Under the pieces are notes generated by a model. It made no database searches, had not been told where the DNA came from, and saw only the letters and a list, made by a program, of their open reading frames with translations. A DNA stretch of 37,942 nucleotides, taken from positions 53,644-91,585 of the forward strand of contig DQHW01000009.1 of NCBI GenBank assembly GCA_003524305.1, written 5' to 3'. Both the position numbers and the translations under genes were made by a program. Shown piece by piece: positions 8,303 to 16,995 of this stretch. This stretch comes from Anaerolineaceae bacterium. Lineage in GTDB: Bacteria > Chloroflexota > Anaerolineae > Anaerolineales > Anaerolineaceae. Each line of letters starts with the position of its first letter. Positions within the stretch are counted from its first letter, which is position 1.

Positions 8303-10177
8303 ATGAGCTTATCCTCAACGGATGCCGTACATCCCGATCAAACGAAAAAACAGTTACTTTCAAACTGGCTGCCCCTGCTGCTCTTTTGCATTTCATCGGG
8401 ACTGCTTGCCACTTTATGGGGATACAACTACAGCTCAGGCAACGCTGAAGAACAACTTCCCTTCATCTTCCGCGCGCTTGATCCTTCCTTTTTGAATAAC
8501 GATTTCTTCACAAATACATACAGTCTGTATGGCCCGCGAACCTTCTTCAGCGAGTTTATTGCCTTTTTCGCAAGGATGATTCCACTGGCAGCAGCTTTGT
8601 TTTTGTTGACATTGACCGCCAATATTGCCATCGCGTTCATTTCTGCCCAGGTGTCGAAATTCTTCTTCCCCCGCTCCCGCTTCAGTATGTATTTAGCCGC
8701 AGCTGGGGTTTTGACGCTTAAGACGTTCTGGCTGGGATACAGCAACATCATTTACCGTAATTTCCTTGAGCCTGAGCACCTCGCGCTGCCGCTCATCCTG
8801 CTGGGATTCTTCCTGATACTTAAACGCAGTTACATCCCCGCTGCGCTGAGCTTTGGCGTTGCCTCTCTGTTTCATGCCCTGCTGGGGCTTGAGTTGGGCT
8901 GGATCCTCTTTGGTGTTGTCGCGCTTGATCTGATCATCCAGAAAGTTCGCAAAGAACCCCAGGCCTTTAAACTTCTGCCGCTCGGCATTGGTCTCGCGGT
9001 GCTTGCAGTTTTCAGCGTCGGATTGCTCTATCCTTACACCCAACAACCCTCCATCCCCGCGGATGAATTCATTCATCTCGTGGCTTATGTGCGCCACCCC
9101 CACCATTACTTGCCCTCTTATTTTGAGCCCTGGCAATGGGGGCAGGCCGCTGTATACCTGTTGGGATTTGCGTTCGCTTTCTGGTTTGCACTCAAACGAT
9201 CAGAGATATTACGAACGCACAAACGATTTTTGATCACCCTCGGCGCCCTGCTTGCACTTCTCTGCCTGGGAGGTTACCTCTTCGTTGAAGTTTGGCCTTC
9301 CCGTTTATGGACCTCGGCGCAGATGTTCAGGCTGCCTTACCTGCTCAAATGGTTTAGCATAGTGCTGCTGACCGGCTGGGCTGGCGAACTGATTGAGAAC
9401 CCCGCCGACAAAGAATCCAGATATTTAGGCATTTCGGCTGCTGTTGGTCTGGTTACCCCCGTCTCGCTGGCATTCGTGCCAATTGCCCTGTGGGCTCGGA
9501 AGGTTATTGTTCCGAGACTGAAACTGTCACCAAAATTGCTGCAAGATGCCGTCATCCTCATGTTCACAATCGGATTAGCCATCGTCTACAAACCCGAATT
9601 CCGCACATGGGCATGCTTCCTGATCCTCTTCGCCGCGGTTGGCATGATCACCTTCCTGAAATCAAAAAATGCCGGTCTTCTCTTGGGCACTGCCCTGCCC
9701 CTCGCTTTTTCTGTGCTCTTCATTCTATTTTCCACCACTATAACGCCGCCATCCTTTTTGAAGTATGAAGTACCGGTCTTTTCGCTTTACAAAACCGCCG
9801 GAGAAGTCACCGAGATTGCCAGCTTCGCTAAAACGAACACACCTGCGGATGCCGTTTTCTACACCCCGCCGCGCATGGGCGAATTCCGTTATCTTGCCGA
9901 ACGTGCCATCGTGGTTGACTTTGCTGCTTATCCCTTCCAAGACCTTTCAATGCGCGAATGGTATCGCCGCATCGCAGATTGTTATGGTGTCTCGCCATTA
10001 ATGGGGTTCGACTCACTCACCCAATTGAATCTGACCGTTTACCACATCAGCGACAAAGAGTTGAAAGTTTTATCTGACAGATACGGATTTAAATATGCCG
10101 TGGTCTATGATTCCACCGCCACCAACTTCCCCATCATTTTCCGGACCCAATCACTCAAACTGATACAAATTCCCTAA
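8303..10177 (+). CDS. Large polytopic membrane protein, GT-C-like/DUF6798-like
   Basis: About 624 residues, with ten or more predicted membrane helices over the first 500 residues and a soluble C-terminal part of about 110 residues. The early extracytoplasmic loop contains DPSFLNNDFFTN and later YRNFLEPEHLALPL; the tail has NTPADAVFYTPPRMGEFRYLAERAIV and then DLSMREWYRR (listed here as separate short motifs: NTPADAVFYTPP, FRYLAERAIVVDF, MREWYRR). This pattern resembles DUF6798 and GT-C glycosyltransferase-like proteins, which would use lipid-linked sugars, but no catalytic Asp can be assigned. The ATG at 8303 has AGGA six bases upstream; the in-frame ATG at 8288 has no usable ribosome site. 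It follows the DUF6159 gene with almost no gap. Confidence 0.65.
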   Translation: MSLSSTDAVHPDQTKKQLLSNWLPLLLFCISSGLLATLWGYNYSSGNAEEQLPFIFRALDPSFLNNDFFTNTYSLYGPRTFFSEFIAFFARMIPLAAALFLLTLTANIAIAFISAQVSKFFFPRSRFSMYLAAAGVLTLKTFWLGYSNIIYRNFLEPEHLALPLILLGFFLILKRSYIPAALSFGVASLFHALLGLELGWILFGVVALDLIIQKVRKEPQAFKLLPLGIGLAVLAVFSVGLLYPYTQQPSIPADEFIHLVAYVRHPHHYLPSYFEPWQWGQAAVYLLGFAFAFWFALKRSEILRTHKRFLITLGALLALLCLGGYLFVEVWPSRLWTSAQMFRLPYLLKWFSIVLLTGWAGELIENPADKESRYLGISAAVGLVTPVSLAFVPIALWARKVIVPRLKLSPKLLQDAVILMFTIGLAIVYKPEFRTWACFLILFAAVGMITFLKSKNAGLLLGTALPLAFSVLFILFSTTITPPSFLKYEVPVFSLYKTAGEVTEIASFAKTNTPADAVFYTPPRMGEFRYLAERAIVVDFAAYPFQDLSMREWYRRIADCYGVSPLMGFDSLTQLNLTVYHISDKELKVLSDRYGFKYAVVYDSTATNFPIIFRTQSLKLIQIP

Positions 10178-10267
10178 TTTAAAACCAGTTTTAGACTTAC
10201 CAACCTTTGGTTGTTTTGCCTATAATTAAGACAGTCATCATTTCACTTTTTCGCATGAGGAGAACCC

Positions 10268-11203
10268 ATGGATCATTCGCATTTCAACCGCTTCCCATTT
10301 GCGCATACCTATTCCATTGTCGCCCGGGACCCCGAGACGGGTGAGATGGGTGTGGCTGTTCAATCTCACTGGTTCTCCACCGGTTCACTGGTCACCTGGG
10401 CGGAACCCGGTGTCGGCGCCATCGCCACCCAATCCATGGTGGAGGTGAGCTACGGGCCATTAGGATTGCACAAGATGCAAAACGGAAAATCCGCCCTCGA
10501 GGCTTTAAAAACCTTGCTCGAAGAAGACAATAACCGCGAAGTGCGCCAGGTGGCCATGGTGGATGCCCGTGGTAATGTGGCTGTGCATACCGGCAACCGC
10601 TGCATTGCCGAGGCAGGCCATCAGAGCGGCGTTCAATACTCCGTGCAGGCAAACATGATGCTCAAAAACACCGTCTGGCCGGCCATGGCCAAAACGTATG
10701 AAAACACCAAAGGCTCATTAGCCGACCGACTGATGGCTGCATTGGATGCAGCCCAAGCCGAAGGCGGAGACATCCGCGGCAAACAGTCAGCCGCCATGCT
10801 GATCGTCAGCGGAGAAGCATCCTCTCATCCGTGGACGGGCATTCTGGTGGATCTGCGTGTTGAAGACCATCCTGAACCGTTGGTTGAACTGCGCCGTCTC
10901 TTGACCATTCAACGCGCCTATCAATCCATGAACCGCGGAGACGAGTTGTTAAGCGAAGGCAAGATACAAGAAGCCTTCGATGCTTACAATGCGGGTGCCG
11001 CATTGGCGCCGCAAATGGATGAACTACCTTTCTGGCAGGCTGTTACACTGGCTGACACCGGCAAGGTGCAAGAATCCCTGCTCATCTTCAAGCGCGTGTT
11101 TACCTTAAACCCGGATTGGGCGCTGCTGCTGCAAAGGCTGCCGCAGGCCGGGTTGTTTAAAGACGATCCAGAATTAATGAAATTGATTATTTCACAAGCA
11201 TAG
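10268..11203 (+). CDS. DUF1028 (Ntn-hydrolase-like) protein with TPR-like C-terminus
   Basis: A 311-residue, probably cytoplasmic protein. Residues 10-215 form a DUF1028 domain: HTYSIVARDPETGEMGVAVQS, then VGAIATQSMVEVSYGP, REVRQVAMVDARG, and the AQAEGGDIRGKQSAA motif typical of the family, whose fold is Ntn-hydrolase-like. Residues 230-311 form two TPR-like helical repeats (GDELLSEGKIQEAFDAYNAG and a second one), a common partner of this domain. The biochemical activity of DUF1028 is not established. GAGGAGAA lies just upstream of the ATG. The 3' end overlaps the convergent isoprenoid-synthase-like gene by 17 bp, so no intergenic terminator separates the two. Confidence 0.85.
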   Translation: MDHSHFNRFPFAHTYSIVARDPETGEMGVAVQSHWFSTGSLVTWAEPGVGAIATQSMVEVSYGPLGLHKMQNGKSALEALKTLLEEDNNREVRQVAMVDARGNVAVHTGNRCIAEAGHQSGVQYSVQANMMLKNTVWPAMAKTYENTKGSLADRLMAALDAAQAEGGDIRGKQSAAMLIVSGEASSHPWTGILVDLRVEDHPEPLVELRRLLTIQRAYQSMNRGDELLSEGKIQEAFDAYNAGAALAPQMDELPFWQAVTLADTGKVQESLLIFKRVFTLNPDWALLLQRLPQAGLFKDDPELMKLIISQA

Positions 11204-12512
11204 CGGGCAGCCTCGCGGCCATTGCCAACTCTGAAGCGTTAAAAGACATGGGCAGTGACTCAACTTTTGTTGATAGTAAACTTATCAATCTTTCTGCGTT
11301 GATGCCCTTTTTGCGTATGACTTTTCGCACCTGTTTGAGATATTCAAACCTGAACGGAAAATGTTCTTCAAGCATTTTTAGATACACTTTTGAATAGTAT
11401 TTTTCGGTTCGCAGCACGGCATCCATCAATAACAGGTCAATGCCCTTCATGGACATTTGCTTAAGCGGGGCTGCCTTGGGGTTGTCAAAACGCTCCAATC
11501 CCTGCAAAACATGATGAGCGAAATTGAACACCCGGTTCATAACTCCATCCGCTCTACCGCGGCGGACGGCATCTGTGAATAGCGTCAATTCGCGGTGTCC
11601 CATATCCTGTGCAATATCTTCCTGATCATCCATCAACTGCGCAAAAGCACCGTAGTTGAATATGATTTCCATCTCATCTGTGGAGAGTTCACCCGCGGCC
11701 AGAAAACCATCTGCCAGCACGGATGTTCCGCCTTTTTCAAAGGACATCTCGGCAATTCTGCGGATATGCAGCTTTTCGGGCCATTTAGGCATGCGTGCAC
11801 TTTTACTTTGCGCATAATGAATGGCAAGCAGACTCTCGTAAACCTGCCCAAATTGCTCGCGCGGGTATTGCTTCTCGACCATGCGCACCAGGTCGAGCAC
11901 ATCCTCTTCGTTCCAGTTTTGCGGGGCTGCTTGTTCGCCCTTGAGCCATTGACCGAAGCGCTGGTTGAAGCTTGCTTTTTCCGCCAGGCTGCGCCCAGTG
12001 TCATCAAGGTAGTTATCCGTCACCGGATAGAGCATACTATAGGCAAACAGTGAGGGGGTCAACCCCACCGGCAACCCCAACAGCACTTGCAGGTAATTGC
12101 TCGTCCACACATTGCGACTTGCCTGGAATATATCTTCATAACTGATAAAAGGATCAAACGTTATAGCCTGATGATAGAAGTCTTCGGCGGCACGGTTGAT
12201 GCCCAAGCCTTCAATGCAATTGACCTGGGTTTCACTCAACCCAAATATCGAGACGCCGGTTTCTTTAATGCGTTTGGAGGCTTCTTCGGAGAACCGTTGC
12301 TGGTCAAATCCATGCAGCGTGGAACTTTCCAACTGTTTGCTCACCCAATCCAGGGTCTCACTCAATTGGCGCTCGTTTTCCAGTTTTTCGTTCATCGAAA
12401 TATGTGCGGGCAGGTAGGCGGCTTCATCAGAACACTCAAACCACAAATTGGTGAGTGTGTGAGTCTGTTGTTTTACAAAATCTTGTATCTGGCTGTTGTT
12501 CATTATTCTCAT
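11187..12512 (-). CDS. Class I isoprenoid-synthase-like enzyme
   Basis: A 441-residue, largely helical protein. Two aspartate-rich motifs are visible: DNYLDD (D166, D170, D171) and DDQED (D295, D296, D299), 125 residues apart. These positions match the two Mg2+-diphosphate-binding Asp motifs of class I prenyltransferases and terpene synthases, and EKGGTSVLADGFL between them resembles the region after the family's conserved Lys-Thr. The protein is longer than polyprenyl synthases (about 300-350) and the first motif is not a canonical DDxxD, so product and direction (chain elongation or cyclisation) are open. The reading frame opens with a TTG at 12557, but the ATG at 12512 with GAGAG upstream is preferred. 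It is divergent from an ATP-grasp gene. Confidence 0.6.
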   Translation of the reverse strand: MRIMNNSQIQDFVKQQTHTLTNLWFECSDEAAYLPAHISMNEKLENERQLSETLDWVSKQLESSTLHGFDQQRFSEEASKRIKETGVSIFGLSETQVNCIEGLGINRAAEDFYHQAITFDPFISYEDIFQASRNVWTSNYLQVLLGLPVGLTPSLFAYSMLYPVTDNYLDDTGRSLAEKASFNQRFGQWLKGEQAAPQNWNEEDVLDLVRMVEKQYPREQFGQVYESLLAIHYAQSKSARMPKWPEKLHIRRIAEMSFEKGGTSVLADGFLAAGELSTDEMEIIFNYGAFAQLMDDQEDIAQDMGHRELTLFTDAVRRGRADGVMNRVFNFAHHVLQGLERFDNPKAAPLKQMSMKGIDLLLMDAVLRTEKYYSKVYLKMLEEHFPFRFEYLKQVRKVIRKKGINAERLISLLSTKVESLPMSFNASELAMAARLPAMLVK

Positions 12513-12693
12513 ATCAAAACTCTCAATAATCACAAAATTTCGGTACAAGTTAATCAATATACGCGTGTAAATTCTGTGGGTTGCAAAACCTGGATAACAA
12601 GAAAAATGACGAACATCGATTTTTATCAGAGAGGGTTATACTAGGGTCCTAAAACAAATCCGCTCTTTATAAATGATGAGTTGAGGCATATGC

Positions 12694-13635
12694 ATGAATA
12701 ATTCTCAAAGAATGATGGTCAATATCATTGAAGAAATTTGTACCGAACAGGGCATCCTCTGCGAACGCTTTTCATATGACTGGATCTTTCGCCTGACGAA
12801 AAATGGAAAGACCGCCCACATTTTTGGCTACCAATTTGAGATTAACTCCGCCACCGCCCAACTCATCTGCACAGATAAATGCGCCTCCAGCGAAATGCTG
12901 CGCTCGAAAAATATTCCAGTTGTTGAGCATTTTTTCTTCATCTCACCAGATGATCTGCATTACATCGGGCTTGAAGGCAACTGGTCACGCATGCTCGACC
13001 TGCTCAAAAAATACGGCCGGCTGGTCTGCAAGCCCAATGAAGGCACGGGCGGCATAGATGTCTTTCAAGTCTCTTCGCCGGTTGAGCTTGAACTGGCCGT
13101 CAACTCGGTTTTTGCCCACAGCCGTTCACTGGCGCTCAGCCCCTTCTACCCGATAGAACATGAATACCGTGTTATTTTGTTGAATAATCAAGTCAAACTG
13201 GTCTTTTCCAAAACCATCCAATCTCTAATCGGCAACGGCAGATCATCTTTCAGGCAGCTCCTGCTGGATCAAAACCCTGCGCTGCTCGAAACCATCCCCA
13301 CTGGGGAATTCAGCGAAGACCTGCTCAACAAAGTCCCGAAATCCGGTGAAAAGATTCCGTTAAATTGGAAGCACAACCTCGGACAAGGCGCCCAGCCTGA
13401 GGTTATCACCGACCCCTTGATTGTGACACCCTTGAGCAGCCTGGCGATAAAAGCTGCCCAGGCCGTCAACGTCCATTTCGCTTCCGTGGATATCATCCGC
13501 ACCGGGGGAGAACTCAAGGTACTTGAGATCAACAGCGGCATCATGATGGAAAGTTTTGCCCGTATGAATTCACTGAATTACCAACAGGCAAAATCCATCT
13601 ACCTCGAAGCCTTGAAGATACTTCTACTGCTGTAG
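12694..13635 (+). CDS. ATP-grasp ligase, cyanophycin synthetase/GshF-like
   Basis: A 313-residue ATP-grasp enzyme, a family that joins a carboxylate (activated as acyl-phosphate) to an amine or thiol. The first 75 residues form the pre-ATP-grasp part. The ATP-binding lysine K113 sits in CKPNEGTGG, the central strand is EHEYRVILLNNQVKLVFSK, a WKHNLGQGA segment (225-233) matches the R/N-x-x-x-G element of CphA and GshF, and the Mg2+ ligands appear as D266 and LEINSG (E278, N280). It lacks the N-terminal domains of CphA, so the substrate cannot be named; a peptide or amino-acid ligase is the best guess. GAGG lies seven bases upstream of the ATG. It is transcribed divergently from the isoprenoid-synthase-like gene across about 180 bp. 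Confidence 0.75.
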   Translation: MNNSQRMMVNIIEEICTEQGILCERFSYDWIFRLTKNGKTAHIFGYQFEINSATAQLICTDKCASSEMLRSKNIPVVEHFFFISPDDLHYIGLEGNWSRMLDLLKKYGRLVCKPNEGTGGIDVFQVSSPVELELAVNSVFAHSRSLALSPFYPIEHEYRVILLNNQVKLVFSKTIQSLIGNGRSSFRQLLLDQNPALLETIPTGEFSEDLLNKVPKSGEKIPLNWKHNLGQGAQPEVITDPLIVTPLSSLAIKAAQAVNVHFASVDIIRTGGELKVLEINSGIMMESFARMNSLNYQQAKSIYLEALKILLLL

Positions 13636-13699
13636 AAAGAATCATTTTGATTAACTGAATTATCAACCTGGAAAAAGTTAAATAAATATAAAATGTTTA

Positions 13700-13728
13700 T
13701 TGAATAATTTAATGCATATTGTTATAGT
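13700..13728 (+). promoter_or_regulatory. Promoter of the first secreted-domain gene
   Basis: TTGAAT (13700-13705), a 17-bp spacer and TATAGT (13723-13728), each differing from consensus at one position. Transcription should start near 13735, about 25 nt before the ATG at 13760, which has a perfect AGGAGG. Confidence 0.65.
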
Positions 13729-13759
13729 TAACCATCACAATATTTTTTTAGGAGGATAT

Positions 13760-14503
13760 ATGAAAAAAGCTAGAAGAGTATTTCTAATTATCGTTATTAT
13801 TATCGCAATCATGATGGCAAGTTCACCGTTGAACGTTTTGGCAAAACCTGACTCATCAGGAATAACTACCAACCCACTCATTGCCGGTGGTACATGGACA
13901 ACCGGCAATGAGGTGGATGTCACTTCATTGGCAGCATCCGCCCCTCAATGGTTGCAACTGCTTGCTAACGGGGTCAAAGTGACCGAAGCGGGCAAGATTT
14001 GCCACCCCTTCCGCGGCGGACAGTTTGGCTGGGTCGGTGAAATTCGCCAGTACAAAGACGGCGAGTGGCTCAAACTGCCAACCACCAACGACTGGGTCCC
14101 AAGTAAAGAGGGTGAGTTCATGTCTTGCGCCCAGGCGCCGGCAGCCGGCACTTATGCCCTCTTTGGTTATTGGATTAGACTTGTAGTAACTGTTGTTGAA
14201 GTACCAAGTTTTTGTTCTTCTGTGGATTGGGACGAAGTAATGGTAACAGCCGATGGAAATATCTTAATTAGCGGTTATGTTTATAACATAAGCGTAGGCA
14301 CAGCCATTCATTTCACAGTTACAGATTATTTTCCTACATTGCCAGTTCCCCCATTAACAGGATCCAGCACAGTTGGCAGTGACAATTACTTTAATATTGA
14401 TACAGGAATCTCTGGAGGTGATTATTCCTCAGTAACGTTTACCATCTATGAAGAATCTCATAACTGCCAATATGAGAATTCGGTTGTATATACTGCCGAT
14501 TAA
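13760..14503 (+). CDS. Secreted protein with paralogous WVGEIRQ domain and beta-sandwich tail
   Basis: A 247-residue exported protein of unknown function. A basic, strongly hydrophobic signal peptide ends near NVLA. Residues of roughly 35-135 form a domain shared with the protein at 17903-18451 on the other strand: both have APxWLQL, KICHxF, WVGEIRQ, KDGxW and SCAQAPxAGTYALF. The two conserved Cys (KICH and MSCAQ) may form a disulfide. The remaining ~110 residues look like an Ig-like or other beta sandwich and contain two more Cys (FCSS, HNCQY). AGGAGG stands directly before the ATG, and promoter and terminator flank the gene, so it is monocistronic. Composition of the C-terminal half is more A+T-rich than that of neighbouring genes. 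Confidence 0.75.
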   Translation: MKKARRVFLIIVIIIAIMMASSPLNVLAKPDSSGITTNPLIAGGTWTTGNEVDVTSLAASAPQWLQLLANGVKVTEAGKICHPFRGGQFGWVGEIRQYKDGEWLKLPTTNDWVPSKEGEFMSCAQAPAAGTYALFGYWIRLVVTVVEVPSFCSSVDWDEVMVTADGNILISGYVYNISVGTAIHFTVTDYFPTLPVPPLTGSSTVGSDNYFNIDTGISGGDYSSVTFTIYEESHNCQYENSVVYTAD

Positions 14504-14520
14504 TCACGACGCTATATATC

Positions 14521-14560
14521 ACAAAACGACTTTCAATAATTTTTGGAAGTCGTTTTGTTT
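14521..14560 (+). terminator. Rho-independent terminator after the secreted-domain gene
   Basis: A 12-bp perfect stem (ACAAAACGACTT, 14521-14532, with 14547-14558), a 14-nt loop and a following T-rich stretch, starting 18 bases after the stop codon. Confidence 0.75.
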
Positions 14561-14868
14561 TGAACTTACCAATTGACCTTCATTAGGGCCAAGATAAGTT
14601 TTTTATCACTTGGTTGGTTCAATTCCGTTCGACACTTTTTCACAGGAACTAATATAAAAATCCATGAAAATCGTAACTCGCGGTTCTGGATAAGATTGCT
14701 TGCCAGCTAAAAAGTTGGATTATCTCATCGACAAACCCTGTCAAAATTTATTATGCCTTTACACTCCGTGATTTTGAGGTCAGCGGGTATAATAAAAATT
14801 CATTAGGAATAGTCATTTTAAATAATAGATCAAGAATTCAATTCCATTCCGCCGCAAATTGGATTTCT
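14561..14868. other. A+T-rich intergenic stretch before the permease pair
   Basis: About 310 bases with no convincing coding frame on either strand. A perfect TATAAT occurs at 14788-14793 but has no -35 box at a usable distance, and the permease gene that follows has only a weak ribosome site. No repeat, tRNA or recognisable gene remnant was seen. Confidence 0.5.
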
Positions 14869-15936
14869 ATGCCTTCATTTATTTCGAATTTAATAAAACG
14901 TGTCATTTCCATTTTCATCACACTTTTGGTCACCACCATGGTCATGTACGGCATCATGATGCTCACGCCAGTTGAGACTCGCGCTCAACTCTTCATGCCC
15001 AAGAATTTGCCAGCGCGTTTGACCGAAGAACAAGTCGAAAACATGCTCCAATTAAAGATTAAAGAAAATCACCTCAATGATCCTTATCCAGTACAGTACT
15101 ATTATTGGGTAAAGAATTTACTCCACGGCGAGTGGGGATACAGTCAGACGCTTGGAGACGGCGTACTTGAATCAATCATTCGCCGATCGCCGGTGACAGC
15201 AGAATTAACCCTTTATTCCATTTTGGTTTTTATACCGCTGGGGCTGTTGAGCGGGGTCATTGCAGGCTCCAGGCAGCACAAGGTGGCCGACCATGGGTTC
15301 AGGTTTACTGCTTACATTGCCACTTCTTTGCCCCCCGTAATTTTGGCAATGGTTCTATTATCGGTGTTCTATGTAAGCCTCAACTGGTTTTCTCCTGAAC
15401 GTTCAGGCATGGCGACCTATCTCCTGGTAAGATCTGCAGATTTCCGCCAAATCACCGGTTTGCTAACCATTGATGGGCTGCTTAATGGCCGACCGGATGT
15501 CACCCTCGATGCCTTGCGCCATTTGGTCATGCCAGTATTCACTTTAACCCTGGTGCATTGGGCAACCCTGGCGCGCATCACCCGAACAGCCATTATCGAT
15601 GTCAAACACCAGGATTATGTCGTGGCTGCCAGGGCACGCGGTGTGCCAGAGAAACGCATTACCTGGCGGCACATGCTTCCCAATGCAATTGCGCCAGCCT
15701 TGTCCAGCAGCGTGCTTTCTTCAGCCTCTTTGGTGACCGGTGTTTTTGTGGTTGAAATCATCTATAACTTTCATGGCATTTCAGAAATCGCTACCAAAAG
15801 TATGCAATTTATCCCGGATGCGGCCGCGGCCCTCGGGTTCACCATTTATAGCGTTGTCATTGTATTGCTGCTCATGAACGTTCTTGATGTGATCCAAGCT
15901 CTGCTGGATCCGCGCGTCACGCATGGGGGTAAATAA
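14869..15936 (+). CDS. DppB/OppB-family ABC transporter permease
   Basis: A 355-residue inner permease subunit of a peptide/nickel-type ABC importer. It has the family N-terminal helix, a periplasmic-side loop with DPYPVQYYYWVKNLLHGEWGYS (quoted as DPYPVQYYYW and HGEWGYS), the transition TAELTLYSILVFIPLG, and the EAA-loop region AARARGVPEKRITWRHMLPN that contacts the ATPase. It is somewhat longer than typical DppB (about 310-340). The ATG has only a weak GGAT upstream. It is followed directly by a DppC-type partner. No substrate-binding protein and no DppD/DppF ATPase are found in the window, so the pair must borrow them from elsewhere or be non-functional. Substrate unknown. Confidence 0.85.
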   Translation: MPSFISNLIKRVISIFITLLVTTMVMYGIMMLTPVETRAQLFMPKNLPARLTEEQVENMLQLKIKENHLNDPYPVQYYYWVKNLLHGEWGYSQTLGDGVLESIIRRSPVTAELTLYSILVFIPLGLLSGVIAGSRQHKVADHGFRFTAYIATSLPPVILAMVLLSVFYVSLNWFSPERSGMATYLLVRSADFRQITGLLTIDGLLNGRPDVTLDALRHLVMPVFTLTLVHWATLARITRTAIIDVKHQDYVVAARARGVPEKRITWRHMLPNAIAPALSSSVLSSASLVTGVFVVEIIYNFHGISEIATKSMQFIPDAAAALGFTIYSVVIVLLLMNVLDVIQALLDPRVTHGGK

Positions 15937-15937
15937 G

Positions 15938-16894
15938 ATGAGAAATACGCGCCGCTTTTTCTCAAAATGGCATAACTGGCTTGGTCTTTTATTGGTTTCA
16001 ATTTTTATCTTCATGGCAATAGCCGCCCCTATGCTTTCACCTCAAGACCCAGACCGGCCAGGCATAACAAAAATTGTCGGCAATCCGCTGCGAGAACGTA
16101 AACCACTCCCGCCAAGTGCAGAAGCTCCCTTGGGAACTCTTTCAAACCAAACCAGCGTTTTCCATTCTTTGGTATGGGGAACCCGGTCAGCCGTCTGTTT
16201 TGGTCTAATCGTTGCGCTCATTTCCATGATCATCGGCGTGGCGATTGGCACTCTCGCTGCTTTTTCAAGCCGCTGGATTAATGATTTCTTGATGCGTATC
16301 ACGGATGCCTTTTTAGCCTTCCCCATGATTGCCGGAATTGTGATGATCAGGCAATTGGCCACCATATTGTTAGAGGGCGCCGGGGTTCAAAGTTTCTTGA
16401 CAAGCTCTGGTCCCCAATTATTCACGCCAGAGAACATGTCTCCCTGGTTGGTTTTTTTACAGAATATTGATCCTTTGATGGTCACTTTTATAATGCTTTC
16501 CTGGATGCCTTACGCCCGAATCATGAATTCAGTCGTCCACCGTATCAAAAACCTAGAATACATCGAAGCGGCTCGCATTTCTGGAACCCGCCCGGCAAAA
16601 ATCATTTTTAAACATATCCTGCCAAATGCCATCTCCCCGGCCATCATCATGGCTGCACGCGACGTCGGCGGTATGGTCATCCTTCAAACCACGTTCAGCT
16701 TTGTTGGCCTGGGCGGCAATTCCCCCTGGGCACAATCTCTTGTGTCTGCCCGTGATTGGATCATCGGAGTTGGCGGCCAGTTTAATTTCTGGTGGGTTTT
16801 TCTTCCGATCACTCTCACCATCGTTCTGTTCGGCATCGGCTGGAACCTGTTGGGTGATGGGCTGAACGACCTTCTCAATCCACGTTCAACGTAA
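15938..16894 (+). CDS. DppC/OppC-family ABC transporter permease
   Basis: A 318-residue partner of the preceding permease. It has the OppC-type N-terminal helix, SPQDPDRPG, FHSLVWGTRSAVCFGLI, and the EAA loop EAARISGTRPAKIIFKHILP ending NAISPAI. The C-terminus has FVGLGGNSPWAQS and GIGWNLLGDGLNDLLNPR, as expected. The ATG at 15938 has GGGGGT upstream and follows the preceding stop by one base; an in-frame ATG at 15923 would overlap that gene by 14 bases. The last part of this gene is repeated in decayed form at about 17585-17830, so there was once a second copy. Together with the upstream permease it would form the membrane channel of a peptide-type importer. Confidence 0.87.
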   Translation: MRNTRRFFSKWHNWLGLLLVSIFIFMAIAAPMLSPQDPDRPGITKIVGNPLRERKPLPPSAEAPLGTLSNQTSVFHSLVWGTRSAVCFGLIVALISMIIGVAIGTLAAFSSRWINDFLMRITDAFLAFPMIAGIVMIRQLATILLEGAGVQSFLTSSGPQLFTPENMSPWLVFLQNIDPLMVTFIMLSWMPYARIMNSVVHRIKNLEYIEAARISGTRPAKIIFKHILPNAISPAIIMAARDVGGMVILQTTFSFVGLGGNSPWAQSLVSARDWIIGVGGQFNFWWVFLPITLTIVLFGIGWNLLGDGLNDLLNPRST

Positions 16895-16926
16895 ACATCC
16901 TTGAAAATAAACTTGATTGGTTTTGT

Positions 16927-16954
16927 TTGACAATTCAAAAATCATCTCTACAAT
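16927..16954 (+). promoter_or_regulatory. Promoter of the small four-helix membrane protein
   Basis: Perfect TTGACA (16927-16932), a 16-bp spacer and TACAAT (16949-16954). The expected start is near 16961, giving a leader of about 35 nt with AGAGGA before the ATG at 16996. Confidence 0.7.
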
Positions 16955-16995
16955 TAAAGCATTCGTTCTTATCATAGATTCCAAGAGGATATATT

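Noticed and set aside
14774..14793. TTGAGG and TATAAT as a promoter for the permease pair
   Set aside because: The spacer is 8 bp, far too short.
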